From Comamonas sp. KCTC 72670 (lineage in GTDB: Bacteria > Myxococcota > Myxococcia > Myxococcales > Myxococcaceae), in NCBI GenBank assembly GCA_014656495.1, contig BNCN01000006.1:434001-498000 (forward strand): a DNA stretch of 64,000 nucleotides, given 5' to 3'. The notes under the pieces were generated by a model. It was not told where the DNA came from, ran no database searches, and saw nothing but the letters and a program-made list of their open reading frames with translations. Below, piece by piece: positions 35,336-44,044 of the stretch. Position numbers and translations under genes: made by a program. Position 1 is the first letter of the stretch, and every line of letters begins with the position of its first letter.

Positions 35336-37999
35336 TCAGGCCTGGGAGAAGCGCAGGTCCCAGTCGCCTTCCTCGGTCAATGCCACGTGCAGCTTCGGAG
35401 GCACCGAGCCGCCCACCAGGTGCTGCAACAGCTCGCGGGACAGCGCGGGCATCAGCGAGCCCTGGAGAATCTGCTCCATGTTGCGCGCGCCCATCTCCGA
35501 CTCCGTGCAGCGCTTCGCGAGCTCGTCCAGCAGCTCCGGCGCCAGCGTCGTCTCCACGTTGTGCGCGTCGCGCAGCCGGCCCACCAGCTTGGTCAGCTTC
35601 ATCTCGGCGATCTGCCGCATCACGTCGCGCTGCACCGGGCCGAAGGGCACCACCGTCATGCGAGCCAGCAGCGCCGGCTTGAAGTGCTGGCTGAGCGCGG
35701 GGCGAATCACCGACAGCACCTCGTCGGAGGTGGGCTGCGCGCCGTCCTCGAACATGCGCATCACCAGGTCCGAGGCCAGGTTGCTGGTGAGGATGAGCAC
35801 GGTGTTCTTGAAGTCCACCGCGCGGCCCTCGCCGTCCGTCAGCGAGCCCTTGTCGAACACCTGGTAGAAGAGGTTCATCACCTCCAGGTCGGCCTTCTCG
35901 CACTCGTCCAGCAGCACGACGGAGTAGGGGCGCTGACGCACCGCCTCCGTCAGCAGGCCGCCCTCGCCGTAGCCCACGTAGCCCGGCGGCGAGCCGATGA
36001 GCCGGCTCACCGTGTGCTTCTCCTGGAACTCGCTCATGTTGAGCGTGGTCATGAAGCGCTCGCCGCCATAGAGCGCGTCGGCCAGCGCCAGCGCCGTCTC
36101 CGTCTTGCCCACGCCGCTGGGGCCCACGAAGAGCATGACGCCAATGGGCGTGTCCGGGTTGCGGATGCCCGCCTGGGAGATGCGGATGATCTCCGCCACC
36201 TTCTTCAGCGCCGCTTCCTGGCCCCGCACGCGGCCCCGGAGCTTGTCCTCCAGGTGCAGCACCGACTCCAGCAGGTCGCTGCGCATCTTCCCCACGGGCA
36301 CGCCCGTCCAGCCCGCCACCACCCGCGCGACGATGTCCGCGTCCACGTCCGCGTGTACCAGCGGCACCTCGCCGCGCGTGCTGGCCAGCTTCGCCGTGGC
36401 CTCGTCCACCGCCGCCTTCAGGGGCGCGGTGTCCGTGTCCGCGGGCGCCTCGCGCAGCGCCTTGCGCGCCGCCATCAACGCGGCCACCGCGGCGCGCTCT
36501 TCCTCCCAGCGCGCGTGCAGCGTGGCGCGGGCGTCCACCGTGGCGCGGAGCTTCTCCTCGGCGGCCTCCAGGTCGGCCTGCGCGTCCGCGTCACCGGTGC
36601 CTTCGGCGAGGTCGCGCTTGCGCGCGTCCCGCTCACGCTCCAGCGCCGAAATCTCCTGGTCCAGCTGCACCAGCTCCTCGGGGCGCGTGGACAGCTCAAT
36701 CTTGACGCGGGCCGCGGACGTGTCGAGCAGGTCCACCGCCTTGTCCGGCAGCTGCCGGCCGGAGATGTAGCGGCTGGACAGGCGCACCGCCGCGGTGACG
36801 GCCTCGTCGCGGATGATGACGCCGTGGGCGGCCTCGTAGGTAGGCCGCAGGCCGCGCAGCATCAGCTCCGCGTCCTCCACGCTGGGCTCCTCCACCTTCA
36901 CCGGCTGGAAGCGCCGCTCCAGCGCGGCGTCCTTCTCGAAGTACTTCTTGTACTCGGCCCAGGTGGTGGCCGCGAGCGTGCGCAGCTCACCGCGCGCCAG
37001 CGCCGGCTTGAGCAGGTTGGACGCGTCGGTTCCACCCTGCGAGCCGCCCGCGCCGATGATGGTGTGCGCCTCGTCGATGAACAGGATGATGGGCGTGGGC
37101 GAGGCCTTCACCTCGGCGATGACGGCCTTGAGCCGGTTCTCGAACTCGCCGCGCACGCCCGCGCCCGCCTGGAGCAGGCCCAAGTCCAGCCCGAGCAGCT
37201 CCACGTTCTTCAGCGCGTCAGGCACCTCGCCGCGGACGATGGCCCAGGCCAGGCCCTCCACCAGCGCCGTCTTGCCCACGCCGGGCTCGCCCACCAGGAT
37301 GGGGTTGTTCTTCCGGCGGCGGGAGAGGATGTCCACCATCTGCCGGATTTCGCGGTGCCGGCCGAAGATGGGGTCAATCTTTCCCTCGCGCACGCGGCCC
37401 GTGAAGGACGTGGCGAAGCGCTTGAGGGCCTCGTCTCCGCGGCCGCCCGCGCTGGCGGCGCCGCCTGAAACGCCACTGGCGGCGGCGTCGGCGGAGGCGA
37501 CCTCGACGTTCTCCGGCGAGGGCCGCAGCACCACGTCCAGCGAGCCCATCAGCTCATCGCGGCTGATGGCGTCCAGCTCGGGGAACAGCTCCGCGGTGTA
37601 GCGCGCGCGGCGGCTGACGAACTGGGCGAACAGCAGGCCGGAGCGCAGCCGCGTGGCGCCTTGCTCCACGGAGGCCAGGAGCCACGCCTCCTCGAACCAC
37701 TGGAACAACGTCTCGGAGAAGACGGGCCGGCCGGAGCTGCCGGCGCGCAGGCCCTGGATCGCGCGCTCCATGCTGGCCAGCACGTGGCGGCGGTCCACGC
37801 CGAACTGCTGCAGGATGCGCGCGACGTCGGAGTCCTCGGGCTCGAGCATCTGCGCGAGCAGGTGCTCCGGGACGATTTCATAGAACCGTCCCGCGCTGGC
37901 CCGGGCCACGGCGGCCTCGAGCAGACGGGTAGAGGTGGGCGTCAGGCGACGGACGAGCGCTTTCGGATCGACGCGAATGGGAGCCCCCAGAAGTGACAA
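35336..37999 (-). CDS. clpV: T6SS sheath-recycling ATPase ClpV/TssH
   Basis: An 887-residue Hsp100 ATPase that disassembles the contracted TssB-TssC sheath. The N-domain (1-150, RLLEAAVARASAGRFYEIVPEHLLAQML) is the ClpV type that binds TssC. AAA-1 has GEPGVGKT near 238, LFIDEAHT near 310 and VRGEFENR. A middle domain with coiled helices spans about 430-540. AAA-2 has GPSGVGKT near 625, VVLLDECEK near 695 and pore loop SPPGYVGYGEGG. The motif after sensor-1 (TSNLASDLV) contains no IGF loop, so it does not work with ClpP. The only start consistent with the N-domain is TTG 37999, with no strong ribosome site. It lies 74 bp after the tssG stop. Placement at the end of the tss operon confirms the assignment. 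Confidence 0.94.
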   Translation of the reverse strand: MSLLGAPIRVDPKALVRRLTPTSTRLLEAAVARASAGRFYEIVPEHLLAQMLEPEDSDVARILQQFGVDRRHVLASMERAIQGLRAGSSGRPVFSETLFQWFEEAWLLASVEQGATRLRSGLLFAQFVSRRARYTAELFPELDAISRDELMGSLDVVLRPSPENVEVASADAAASGVSGGAASAGGRGDEALKRFATSFTGRVREGKIDPIFGRHREIRQMVDILSRRRKNNPILVGEPGVGKTALVEGLAWAIVRGEVPDALKNVELLGLDLGLLQAGAGVRGEFENRLKAVIAEVKASPTPIILFIDEAHTIIGAGGSQGGTDASNLLKPALARGELRTLAATTWAEYKKYFEKDAALERRFQPVKVEEPSVEDAELMLRGLRPTYEAAHGVIIRDEAVTAAVRLSSRYISGRQLPDKAVDLLDTSAARVKIELSTRPEELVQLDQEISALERERDARKRDLAEGTGDADAQADLEAAEEKLRATVDARATLHARWEEERAAVAALMAARKALREAPADTDTAPLKAAVDEATAKLASTRGEVPLVHADVDADIVARVVAGWTGVPVGKMRSDLLESVLHLEDKLRGRVRGQEAALKKVAEIIRISQAGIRNPDTPIGVMLFVGPSGVGKTETALALADALYGGERFMTTLNMSEFQEKHTVSRLIGSPPGYVGYGEGGLLTEAVRQRPYSVVLLDECEKADLEVMNLFYQVFDKGSLTDGEGRAVDFKNTVLILTSNLASDLVMRMFEDGAQPTSDEVLSVIRPALSQHFKPALLARMTVVPFGPVQRDVMRQIAEMKLTKLVGRLRDAHNVETTLAPELLDELAKRCTESEMGARNMEQILQGSLMPALSRELLQHLVGGSVPPKLHVALTEEGDWDLRFSQA

Positions 38000-38073
38000 C
38001 GATGGTGGACGGTATATCGAGCGCCCCCTGGCGGCGTAAATCCCCGCGCCGGGCGCCCGCTTGCTCTATCGGC

Positions 38074-39117
38074 TCATTTCACCACGGGGACGCTCAGCTG
38101 GGTCTGCTGACTCATGCCCAGCCACGTATCGCGCCCCAGCTGGCTGGGCTCCTGGGTCGACAGCCGGAACATGTGCTGCACGCCCTCGGTGAGTCCCAGC
38201 TCCAAGTCGTACTCCAGGGGGTCCCTCACGAAGAGGGCCACCACCTCCCGCACCAGCGGCAAGAGGTCCCCCTCCTGCATCAGCCGCTTGTAGGCGCGCG
38301 GCGGCAGGGGCCGGATGTGGATTTGAATCTTCCCCGTCCGGTCGAAGGCCTTGCCCCCCAGGAGCATGTTGCGCCCCAACTGGTGGTTGGAGTGGCCCAG
38401 CCGCGCCCGGGCGTCGATGTCCACCCAGCGGCCCACGAACTGGCGCACCGACACGCGCGCGCCCTCCAGGTCCTCGCCCAGCACGTCCTCGAGCGCGACC
38501 TCCAACTGCTCGGAGGTCCTCGCCCGGCTGGCCAGCAGCGGGGCGATCCGCAGCAGCCGCCAGGTGGGCAGGGTGCCGTCCAGCGCCTTCTCGTAGGTGT
38601 CGAAGCCGCCCAGCGCCAACAGGCGGCGGGACCACTGGTCCGAGAACGACGTGTCCGTCTCGCTGGAGACGCGGTACTTCGACTCGATGCGGTACAGCAG
38701 CGACAGCAGGCGGTGGTGGAACAGGTCCAGGAACTCACGCCGCGCGGGGTGGTCCGGGTCCTCCTGCGCGACCTCCTCCGCGATGTAGTGGGGCAGGGGG
38801 CTCACCGAGCCCGTCAGGCCCAGGAAGCGCGTCACCACCTCGAAGAGCGGGCGCTTGGCGTACGGGTCCTCGGCCCGCACCGGCACCGCGTGCAGCGACA
38901 CCGCGCTCAAGTCCCCGGAGGAGAACCCCAGGGACGGGTCGTGCCGGAAGCGGATCATCTCCTCGTTGACGGGCCCCGACCCGCCCACGCGCGTCGCCTC
39001 CGACGTCAGCCGCTCCAGGAAGGCCACCAGGGGGAAGAATCCCACCCGGGGCGCCACCTCGGTCAGTTGCCGGGCCGCTTCTACAAAAGCGTCTGGGAGC
39101 CGTTCCTCGGAAGCCAC
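38074..39117 (-). CDS. tssG: T6SS baseplate protein TssG
   Basis: A 347-residue protein of the VasB/ImpH family. GTG 39117 overlaps the end of tssF by 37 bases. Landmarks are VGFFPLVAFLERLTS near the N-terminus, EEMIRFRHDPSLGFSSGDLS, LFEVVTRFLGLTGSVSPLPH and HRLLSLLYRIESKYR. The C-terminal part includes ARLGHSNHQLGRNMLLGGKA and KIQIHIRPLPPRAYKRL. TssG joins two TssF and TssE in the baseplate wedge that templates sheath and tube assembly on the cytoplasmic side of the membrane complex. Confidence 0.93.
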   Translation of the reverse strand: MASEERLPDAFVEAARQLTEVAPRVGFFPLVAFLERLTSEATRVGGSGPVNEEMIRFRHDPSLGFSSGDLSAVSLHAVPVRAEDPYAKRPLFEVVTRFLGLTGSVSPLPHYIAEEVAQEDPDHPARREFLDLFHHRLLSLLYRIESKYRVSSETDTSFSDQWSRRLLALGGFDTYEKALDGTLPTWRLLRIAPLLASRARTSEQLEVALEDVLGEDLEGARVSVRQFVGRWVDIDARARLGHSNHQLGRNMLLGGKAFDRTGKIQIHIRPLPPRAYKRLMQEGDLLPLVREVVALFVRDPLEYDLELGLTEGVQHMFRLSTQEPSQLGRDTWLGMSQQTQLSVPVVK

Positions 39118-40832
39118 GCGAACTCCGTCTGCGAGGGGTGAAGCCGGATGCTCAGCTCGTTGAAGGAGTTGATGGTGACGTGGGACGCGAGCAACTCCTC
39201 CAGCACACAGCCGAAGAGGAACGCGTCGCCCACGCCCATGAAGTTCTCCTCGTCCAGGTCCACCCGCGTGCGGTGACCTCGCAGCGGCGCGCCCTCCAGG
39301 AAGCGCGTCACGGGCTTCGTCTCCACCGCGCGGATGGAGTTGATGCGCAGGCGGCTGGCGCGCGCGGCCAGGTTGTCGGTGAGCGAGTGGAAGTTGTACA
39401 GGTCCATCAGCCGGCGCAGCGCCGCCGCGTCCGCCAGCGAGTGCTGGTTGATGGCCAGGTGCGACAGCAAGCGCCAGTGGAGCTCCGAGCCCAGGGGCGC
39501 GCGCGCCGGCCGGCTCACCGGCGAGATGTTCTTGAACTTCGCCTGCGTGGGGCTGGCGGACGTGGAGACGACGAGGTCACCCACCTGCAGCCGCGAGGGC
39601 AGCGAGCGGTTGGTGCACGTCAGGTCCATGGAGAGCGCCTCCTCGGCGTTCAAGTCCGGGACGACGTTTCGCGGGGTCTCCAGGGCGATGTACGTGTCGA
39701 TGCCCTCGTCCAGCGGCGAGGTGGCCCGGCGCAGCCGGAAGAAGGCCTGCTCCGCGTCGCCGCCCGCGGTGTGGGTGAACTCGTGGAAGGGCCGGTACAC
39801 CCGCCGCTCGTTGCGTCCGGCCTTGAGGCCGGTGACGGAGTCCACCGAGTAGATTTCCGCGTGGTTGGGCGGCAAATCGGACGCGCGCAGCAGGTGCTCC
39901 CCATCCAGCGTGTGGTGGAGGATGGGGTCGGCCGGCACGCTGAAGAGGTTAACTGCCGGCGCGCAGTGGAGCCGGAACATCTCCCGGTGGATGCGCGCGT
40001 CCAGCGGCGGCGGGCGCTCCAGGTGGAAGGCAATCTCGAAGCGGTCCTCCTTCAGCCCGGCGGCGGCGTCCAGGCCGCGCACCTCGAAGAACAGGAACTT
40101 CTCCGGCAGCGTCAGGTACTCCTGGAGGTGCCGGTAGCCCTCGCTGGCGCGCGGCCAGGGCAGCAGCTTGAAGTCCCGGTCGAAGCCCACCGGGTGGATG
40201 GCGTTCGCCGCCAGCTTGATGCCTTCGCCCTGGGCCGCCGTGCCGCGCACGCGCACCTGGCGGCAGTAGCGCAAGAGCCACAGCAGGACGACCGCGGCGG
40301 CGGACATCTCGGTGTGGATGAACAGGCGCAGGCCCTGCTCGCGGAAGACCTCCGCGCGGCCCTGTTCGGTTGTCTGGAAATACAGCCGCAGCACGGGAGA
40401 CGTGAGCGACGAGCGGTCCAACATCGCGTCGGTGAGCTGCACGGGCAGCAGGTCCACGTCCGCGGTGGTGCGGAAGACGCAGGAGGTGCCGTCAATGGGC
40501 TGCGAGGCCACCTCCGCCCCGGCGGCCAGCCGCGAGCGGCCGCGCAGCGCGCGCAGGTGGGGCGTGAACTCGACGATGGTGGAGGCCGGCAGCGGGCGCA
40601 GGTAGTGCGGCAGCAGCAGCTCGGTGAGCCCGTGCACCAGCTCCGGCACGTCGTCGTCCACCCGCTCGCGGATGCGGGCCGCGAGGAACGCAAAGCCCTC
40701 CAAGAGCCGCTCCACGTCCGGGTCCGCGCCGCGCTCCACCAACAGGCCCGCGACGGAGGGGTTGGCCAACCCGAAGGCCCGGCCCATCTCCCGCAGGTAC
40801 GACAGCTCACTCAGATAGTACTTGCTGAACAT
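39081..40832 (-). CDS. tssF: T6SS baseplate protein TssF
   Basis: A 583-residue VasA/ImpG-family protein beginning MFSKYYLSELSYLREMGRAF, the highly conserved TssF N-terminus, followed by ADPDVERLLEGFAFLAARIR and PHYLRPLPASTIVEFTP. LHCAPAVNLFSVPADPI near residue 290 is a second signature. It forms the core of baseplate wedges together with TssG and TssE. The reading frame overlaps tssG at its 3' end, showing translational coupling, and it lies 36 bp after the tssE stop. Confidence 0.95.
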   Translation of the reverse strand: MFSKYYLSELSYLREMGRAFGLANPSVAGLLVERGADPDVERLLEGFAFLAARIRERVDDDVPELVHGLTELLLPHYLRPLPASTIVEFTPHLRALRGRSRLAAGAEVASQPIDGTSCVFRTTADVDLLPVQLTDAMLDRSSLTSPVLRLYFQTTEQGRAEVFREQGLRLFIHTEMSAAAVVLLWLLRYCRQVRVRGTAAQGEGIKLAANAIHPVGFDRDFKLLPWPRASEGYRHLQEYLTLPEKFLFFEVRGLDAAAGLKEDRFEIAFHLERPPPLDARIHREMFRLHCAPAVNLFSVPADPILHHTLDGEHLLRASDLPPNHAEIYSVDSVTGLKAGRNERRVYRPFHEFTHTAGGDAEQAFFRLRRATSPLDEGIDTYIALETPRNVVPDLNAEEALSMDLTCTNRSLPSRLQVGDLVVSTSASPTQAKFKNISPVSRPARAPLGSELHWRLLSHLAINQHSLADAAALRRLMDLYNFHSLTDNLAARASRLRINSIRAVETKPVTRFLEGAPLRGHRTRVDLDEENFMGVGDAFLFGCVLEELLASHVTINSFNELSIRLHPSQTEFAWLPRNGSQTLL

Positions 40833-40868
40833 CCTCGCCCTCCGCCACGCACCCCAGGATTCACCGGC

Positions 40869-41264
40869 TCACCACAGGTCCACGCGCCCACCCGGATGCA
40901 CCTGGGTGTGGAACCGCACCAGCCCCTTGCGCTCGCGGGTCGCCAGTTGGGCGGTGATGTCGAAGCGCAGCGCCGTCGGGTCGGCGGCGTCCTCGGTGTG
41001 CGTTACCACCACGCTCTTCAAACGGGGCTCGAAATCCTGGATGGCCGTCCGGATGGACTGCGTCATCCGCGGAATCGCCGACGGGTACGAATGGACGATG
41101 TCATTCAGGTCCAGGATTCCGTAGCCCGGCGTGGCCACGGACTCACCCTTGCGCGTGTTGAGCAGATGGCGCAGGTGCTCGGCGATGGACTCGACGACGT
41201 CGCCGGGCGGGGCGAGCGAGCCATTGCCTTCAGCGATGCGCGACAGCAGCCCTCGGGTGGCCAT
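40869..41264 (-). CDS. tssE: T6SS baseplate protein TssE (gp25-like)
   Basis: A 131-residue protein of the phage T4 gp25/GPW family, the lysozyme-unrelated baseplate component. Signature segments are VESIAEHLRHLLNTRKGESV, TPGYGILDLNDIVHSYPSA, AIQDFEPRLKSVVVTHTED and the ending RFDITAQLAT. EPRL is the universally conserved gp25 motif. It links the baseplate wedge to the first sheath ring. It is the first gene of a tssE-tssF-tssG block, 81 bp downstream of hcp, with an imperfect hairpin in the gap. Confidence 0.94.
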   Translation of the reverse strand: MATRGLLSRIAEGNGSLAPPGDVVESIAEHLRHLLNTRKGESVATPGYGILDLNDIVHSYPSAIPRMTQSIRTAIQDFEPRLKSVVVTHTEDAADPTALRFDITAQLATRERKGLVRFHTQVHPGGRVDLW

Positions 41265-41289
41265 GGGGTCTCGTCAGCAGCAGGGTACC

Positions 41290-41334
41290 CCACCGCCGGC
41301 CGCCCGCGTTGCCAACTGCACGGACGGCCGGTGG
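41290..41334 (-). terminator. Imperfect hairpin after hcp
   Basis: CCACCGCCGGCCG and CGGCCGGTGG can pair with a small bulge in the gap between the hcp stop (41346) and the tssE start (41264). This could partly terminate or stabilise the hcp message, helping Hcp exceed the baseplate proteins in abundance. Confidence 0.3.
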
Positions 41335-41345
41335 AGGGAAGAACA

Positions 41346-41837
41346 TCAACGCTGGGCGTCCCAGGTGTCCAGGTGCGTGACGCCGCCCTGGGTGATGGTC
41401 CAGGAGATGGAGTGGAACACGATGCTGATGGACTCCAGCGGGGGCGCGTTGGTGCTCGCCGGGACGAAGGAGTTCGGCACCGTCTGCTGGATGGCGTTGA
41501 TGCGCGCCTTCTTGATTTCCACCGTGTAGAACTGCTCGGTGGTGCCGTCGCCCGTGGGGTTCGGGCGGAAGAACTTGAAGGTCGCGTCGATGACCTGGTT
41601 CTCGCAGAGGGCCTTCATCAGCAGCGGCGACGACTTGTCGATGCGCTTGGTGATTTCGATGCCCTCGTACTGGCGGCGGCCCGTCGCCAGACCGGAGCCG
41701 GACTCGCGAGCGGTGAAGACCTTCTGGCTGTACGACACGCACTCGATGGAGTCCGCGCGTCCCAGGCTGGTCTGCGTGCTGTCACCCTTGATGTCCGTCC
41801 CGTTCGCCTTCAGGTACAGGTGTACTGATTCAGCCAT
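41346..41837 (-). CDS. hcp: T6SS inner-tube protein Hcp (TssD)
   Basis: A 163-residue Hcp family protein, the ring subunit of the expelled T6SS tube. MAESVHLYLKANGTDIKGDS opens the beta-barrel, GIEITKRIDKSSPLLMKAL is the conserved middle, and FKFFRPNPTGDGTTEQFYTVEIKKA (in parts) and ESISIVFHSISWTI near the end match the family. There is no C-terminal extension, so it is a plain structural Hcp. The gene sits between tssC and tssE. It is flanked upstream by a perfect 10-bp hairpin (41881-41903) and downstream by an imperfect one, which suggests it is expressed as a distinct, abundant message. Confidence 0.96.
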   Translation of the reverse strand: MAESVHLYLKANGTDIKGDSTQTSLGRADSIECVSYSQKVFTARESGSGLATGRRQYEGIEITKRIDKSSPLLMKALCENQVIDATFKFFRPNPTGDGTTEQFYTVEIKKARINAIQQTVPNSFVPASTNAPPLESISIVFHSISWTITQGGVTHLDTWDAQR

Positions 41838-41880
41838 GACTTCAACCTCTTCGCGTTGCGCGCGTTGGCGCGTTGATGGA

Positions 41881-41903
41881 CCCAGGCTCACCGTGAGCCT
41901 GGG
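41881..41903 (-). terminator. Perfect hairpin between tssC and hcp
   Basis: CCCAGGCTCA and TGAGCCTGGG pair perfectly with a 3-base loop, 54 bp after the tssC stop and 44 bp before the hcp start. No U-tract follows on the minus strand, so it may be a processing or stabilising structure at the 5' end of hcp mRNA rather than a terminator. Confidence 0.5.
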
Positions 41904-41956
41904 CTTGTTGGAGCCCCTAAACTAGCTGAAATGACCGACGCTGGGTGAAACGGGCT

Positions 41957-43441
41957 CTACTCCTTGTCCAACTTACCCACGAGGGACAGGGTGAACGAAG
42001 CGCCCATGTACTTGAAGTGGGGGCGCACCTGCAGACCGCAGCGGTACCAGCCCGGCTGACCCTCCACGTCCTCCACCACCACGCGGGCGGCGCGCAGCGG
42101 ACGGCGGGAACGGACGGCGGGCGCGGGGTCGTCCATGTCGGAGACGTACTGGCTGAGCCACTGATTCAGCTCACGCTCCAGGTCGGCCTTCTCCTTCCAG
42201 CTCCCAATCTGCTCGCGCTGCAGCACTTTGATGTAGTGCGCCAGGCGCGTCATGATGAACATGTAGGGCAGCTGCGTGCCCAGACGGTAGTTGGTCTCCG
42301 CCGCCTTGCCCTCGGGCGTGTTGCCGAAGAACTTGGGCTTCTGCGTGGAGTTGGCGCTGAAGAAGGCCGCGTTGTCCGAGTCCTTGCGGAAGACGAGCCC
42401 GATGAAGCCCTCCTCGGAGAGCTCGAACTCGCGCCGCTCGGTGAGCATGATTTCGGTGGGGATCTTGGTCTGGATTTCCCCCATGGCCTCGTACTGGTGC
42501 AGCGGCAGGTTCTCCACCGCGCCACCGGACTGGGGACCGATGATGTTCGGGCCCCAGCGGAACTTGGCGAACGAGTCCACCACGCGGCTCGTCATGGCCA
42601 CGGAGGCGTGACCCCACAGGTAGCGCTCATGGTGGCCCACGATGTCCTCGGTGAAGTTGAAGGCCTTCACCGGAATCGTCTTCTCACCGTAGGGCAGGCG
42701 CAGCAGGAAGCGCGGCAGCGCCAGGCCCACGTAGCGCGAGTCCTCGCTCTCGCGGAACGAGTGCCACCGGGCGTACTGCGGCCCCTCGAAGAGCGACTTG
42801 AGGTCCTTGAGGTCCGGCAGCTTGAGGAAGCTCTGCTCGCCGAAGACCTCCGGAGACGCATTGCCGATGAAGGGCGCGTGCGCCATGGCGGCCACGGAGG
42901 CGCACTTGCGCAGCAGCTCCATGTCCTGCGGGCCCACGTTGAAGTCGTAGTTGGCGGAGATGACGCCGTAGGGCTTGCCGCCGAAGACGCCGTACTCGTT
43001 GGAGTACACGAGCTTGTACAGGCCGCTCTTGGTGACCTCGGGCGCGTCCTCGAAGTCCTTCTGGAGGTCGTCCTTGGAGACGTTCAGCATCTCCACGCGG
43101 ACGTTCTCGCGGAAGTCGGTGCGGTCCACCAGGAACTTCAGCGAACGCCACGACGACTCCAGCTTCTGGAACTCGGGGGCGTGGAGGATTTCGTTGACCT
43201 GCGAGGACAGGCGCTTGTCGATTTCGGCGATCATCGCGTCGACGAGCGCCTTGTCCACGCGCTCCTCGGCGCGGTTGGGCGCCAGCATCTCGGTGATGAA
43301 GGCTTGCACGCCCCGCTTGGCGACGTCGTAACCCTCGTCCTTCGGCTTCAGCTTGGCCTCGGACAGGATTTCGTCGAGCAGGGACAGCGAGGCGTCATTG
43401 GCGACGCCCGTGGACTTCTGGGTCTGGGTCTCGTTGGCCAT
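41957..43441 (-). CDS. tssC: T6SS sheath protein TssC
   Basis: A 494-residue large sheath subunit (VipB/ImpC). Landmarks are ILHAPEFQKLESSWRSLKFL near residue 85, FGVFGGKPYGVISANYDFN-like residues near 155, ARYVGLALPRFLLRLPYG near 237 and the ending PHFKYMGASFTLSLVGKLD. With TssB it forms the contractile sheath around the Hcp tube. A linker-rich N-terminus (MANETQTQKSTGVAN) is usual. The gene follows tssB by 25 bp on the same strand, and clpV downstream encodes the recycling ATPase for this sheath. Confidence 0.96.
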   Translation of the reverse strand: MANETQTQKSTGVANDASLSLLDEILSEAKLKPKDEGYDVAKRGVQAFITEMLAPNRAEERVDKALVDAMIAEIDKRLSSQVNEILHAPEFQKLESSWRSLKFLVDRTDFRENVRVEMLNVSKDDLQKDFEDAPEVTKSGLYKLVYSNEYGVFGGKPYGVISANYDFNVGPQDMELLRKCASVAAMAHAPFIGNASPEVFGEQSFLKLPDLKDLKSLFEGPQYARWHSFRESEDSRYVGLALPRFLLRLPYGEKTIPVKAFNFTEDIVGHHERYLWGHASVAMTSRVVDSFAKFRWGPNIIGPQSGGAVENLPLHQYEAMGEIQTKIPTEIMLTERREFELSEEGFIGLVFRKDSDNAAFFSANSTQKPKFFGNTPEGKAAETNYRLGTQLPYMFIMTRLAHYIKVLQREQIGSWKEKADLERELNQWLSQYVSDMDDPAPAVRSRRPLRAARVVVEDVEGQPGWYRCGLQVRPHFKYMGASFTLSLVGKLDKE

Positions 43442-43466
43442 GGTGATTCGGTTCCCCCGGAAAGGG

Positions 43467-43961
43467 CTACTTGGTCTCTTCGGTCAGACCCAGTTCCTTG
43501 ATGAGCGCCTTGCGGCCTTCCTCGTCGGCGAGCAGCGCCTGGAGCTTCTTGCGGAACGCCGGCAGGTTGCCCAGGGGGCCCTTGAGGGCGTTGAGCGCGC
43601 TGCGCAGCTCGAGCAGCTTCTTCAGCTCCGGCACCTGATTGACGACGCTCTCGGGCGAAAAGTCATTCAGGTTCTTGAATTGGAGCGAGACGTTCATGGT
43701 CGCGCCCGCGTCCGCGGAGAGCTTGTCGGCGGCCGTCAGGGTGACCTTGAGGTTCTGCTGGGCCATGACCTCGTTGAAGTTGCCCTTGTCCACGTTGATG
43801 GGGGCCCGCTGCTCCAGCGGACGCGCGTCTTCCTGGCCCGTGAAGTCGCCCATCATCAGCACCTTCAAAGGCAGCTCCACCTGCTCCTGGGCGTTGCCGG
43901 TGGCGGGCTTGTAGACGATGTTGACGCGCTCGGTTGGGGCGACGGAACTCTCTTTGCTCAT
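43467..43961 (-). CDS. tssB: T6SS sheath protein TssB
   Basis: A 164-residue small sheath subunit (VipA/ImpB). ATG 43961 begins MSKESSVAPTERVNIVYKPA. LPLKVLMMGDFTGQED near residue 30, then RAPINVDKGNFNEVMAQQNL and LQFKNLNDFSPESVVNQVPE, are family signatures; the last is the conserved FxxLxDFxPxxVxxQVP motif. The C-terminal helices (LLELRSALNALKGPLGNLPA) interlock with TssC. It is directly upstream of tssC with a 25-bp gap. Confidence 0.96.
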   Translation of the reverse strand: MSKESSVAPTERVNIVYKPATGNAQEQVELPLKVLMMGDFTGQEDARPLEQRAPINVDKGNFNEVMAQQNLKVTLTAADKLSADAGATMNVSLQFKNLNDFSPESVVNQVPELKKLLELRSALNALKGPLGNLPAFRKKLQALLADEEGRKALIKELGLTEETK

Positions 43962-44044
43962 CTGCGGCTTTCTCCTTGAGAACTGCGTAGAAGACGCGGG
44001 CGTCGCATGGGGGGAGAGCTTCGCCGCGGTACGACCGGGGTTCT

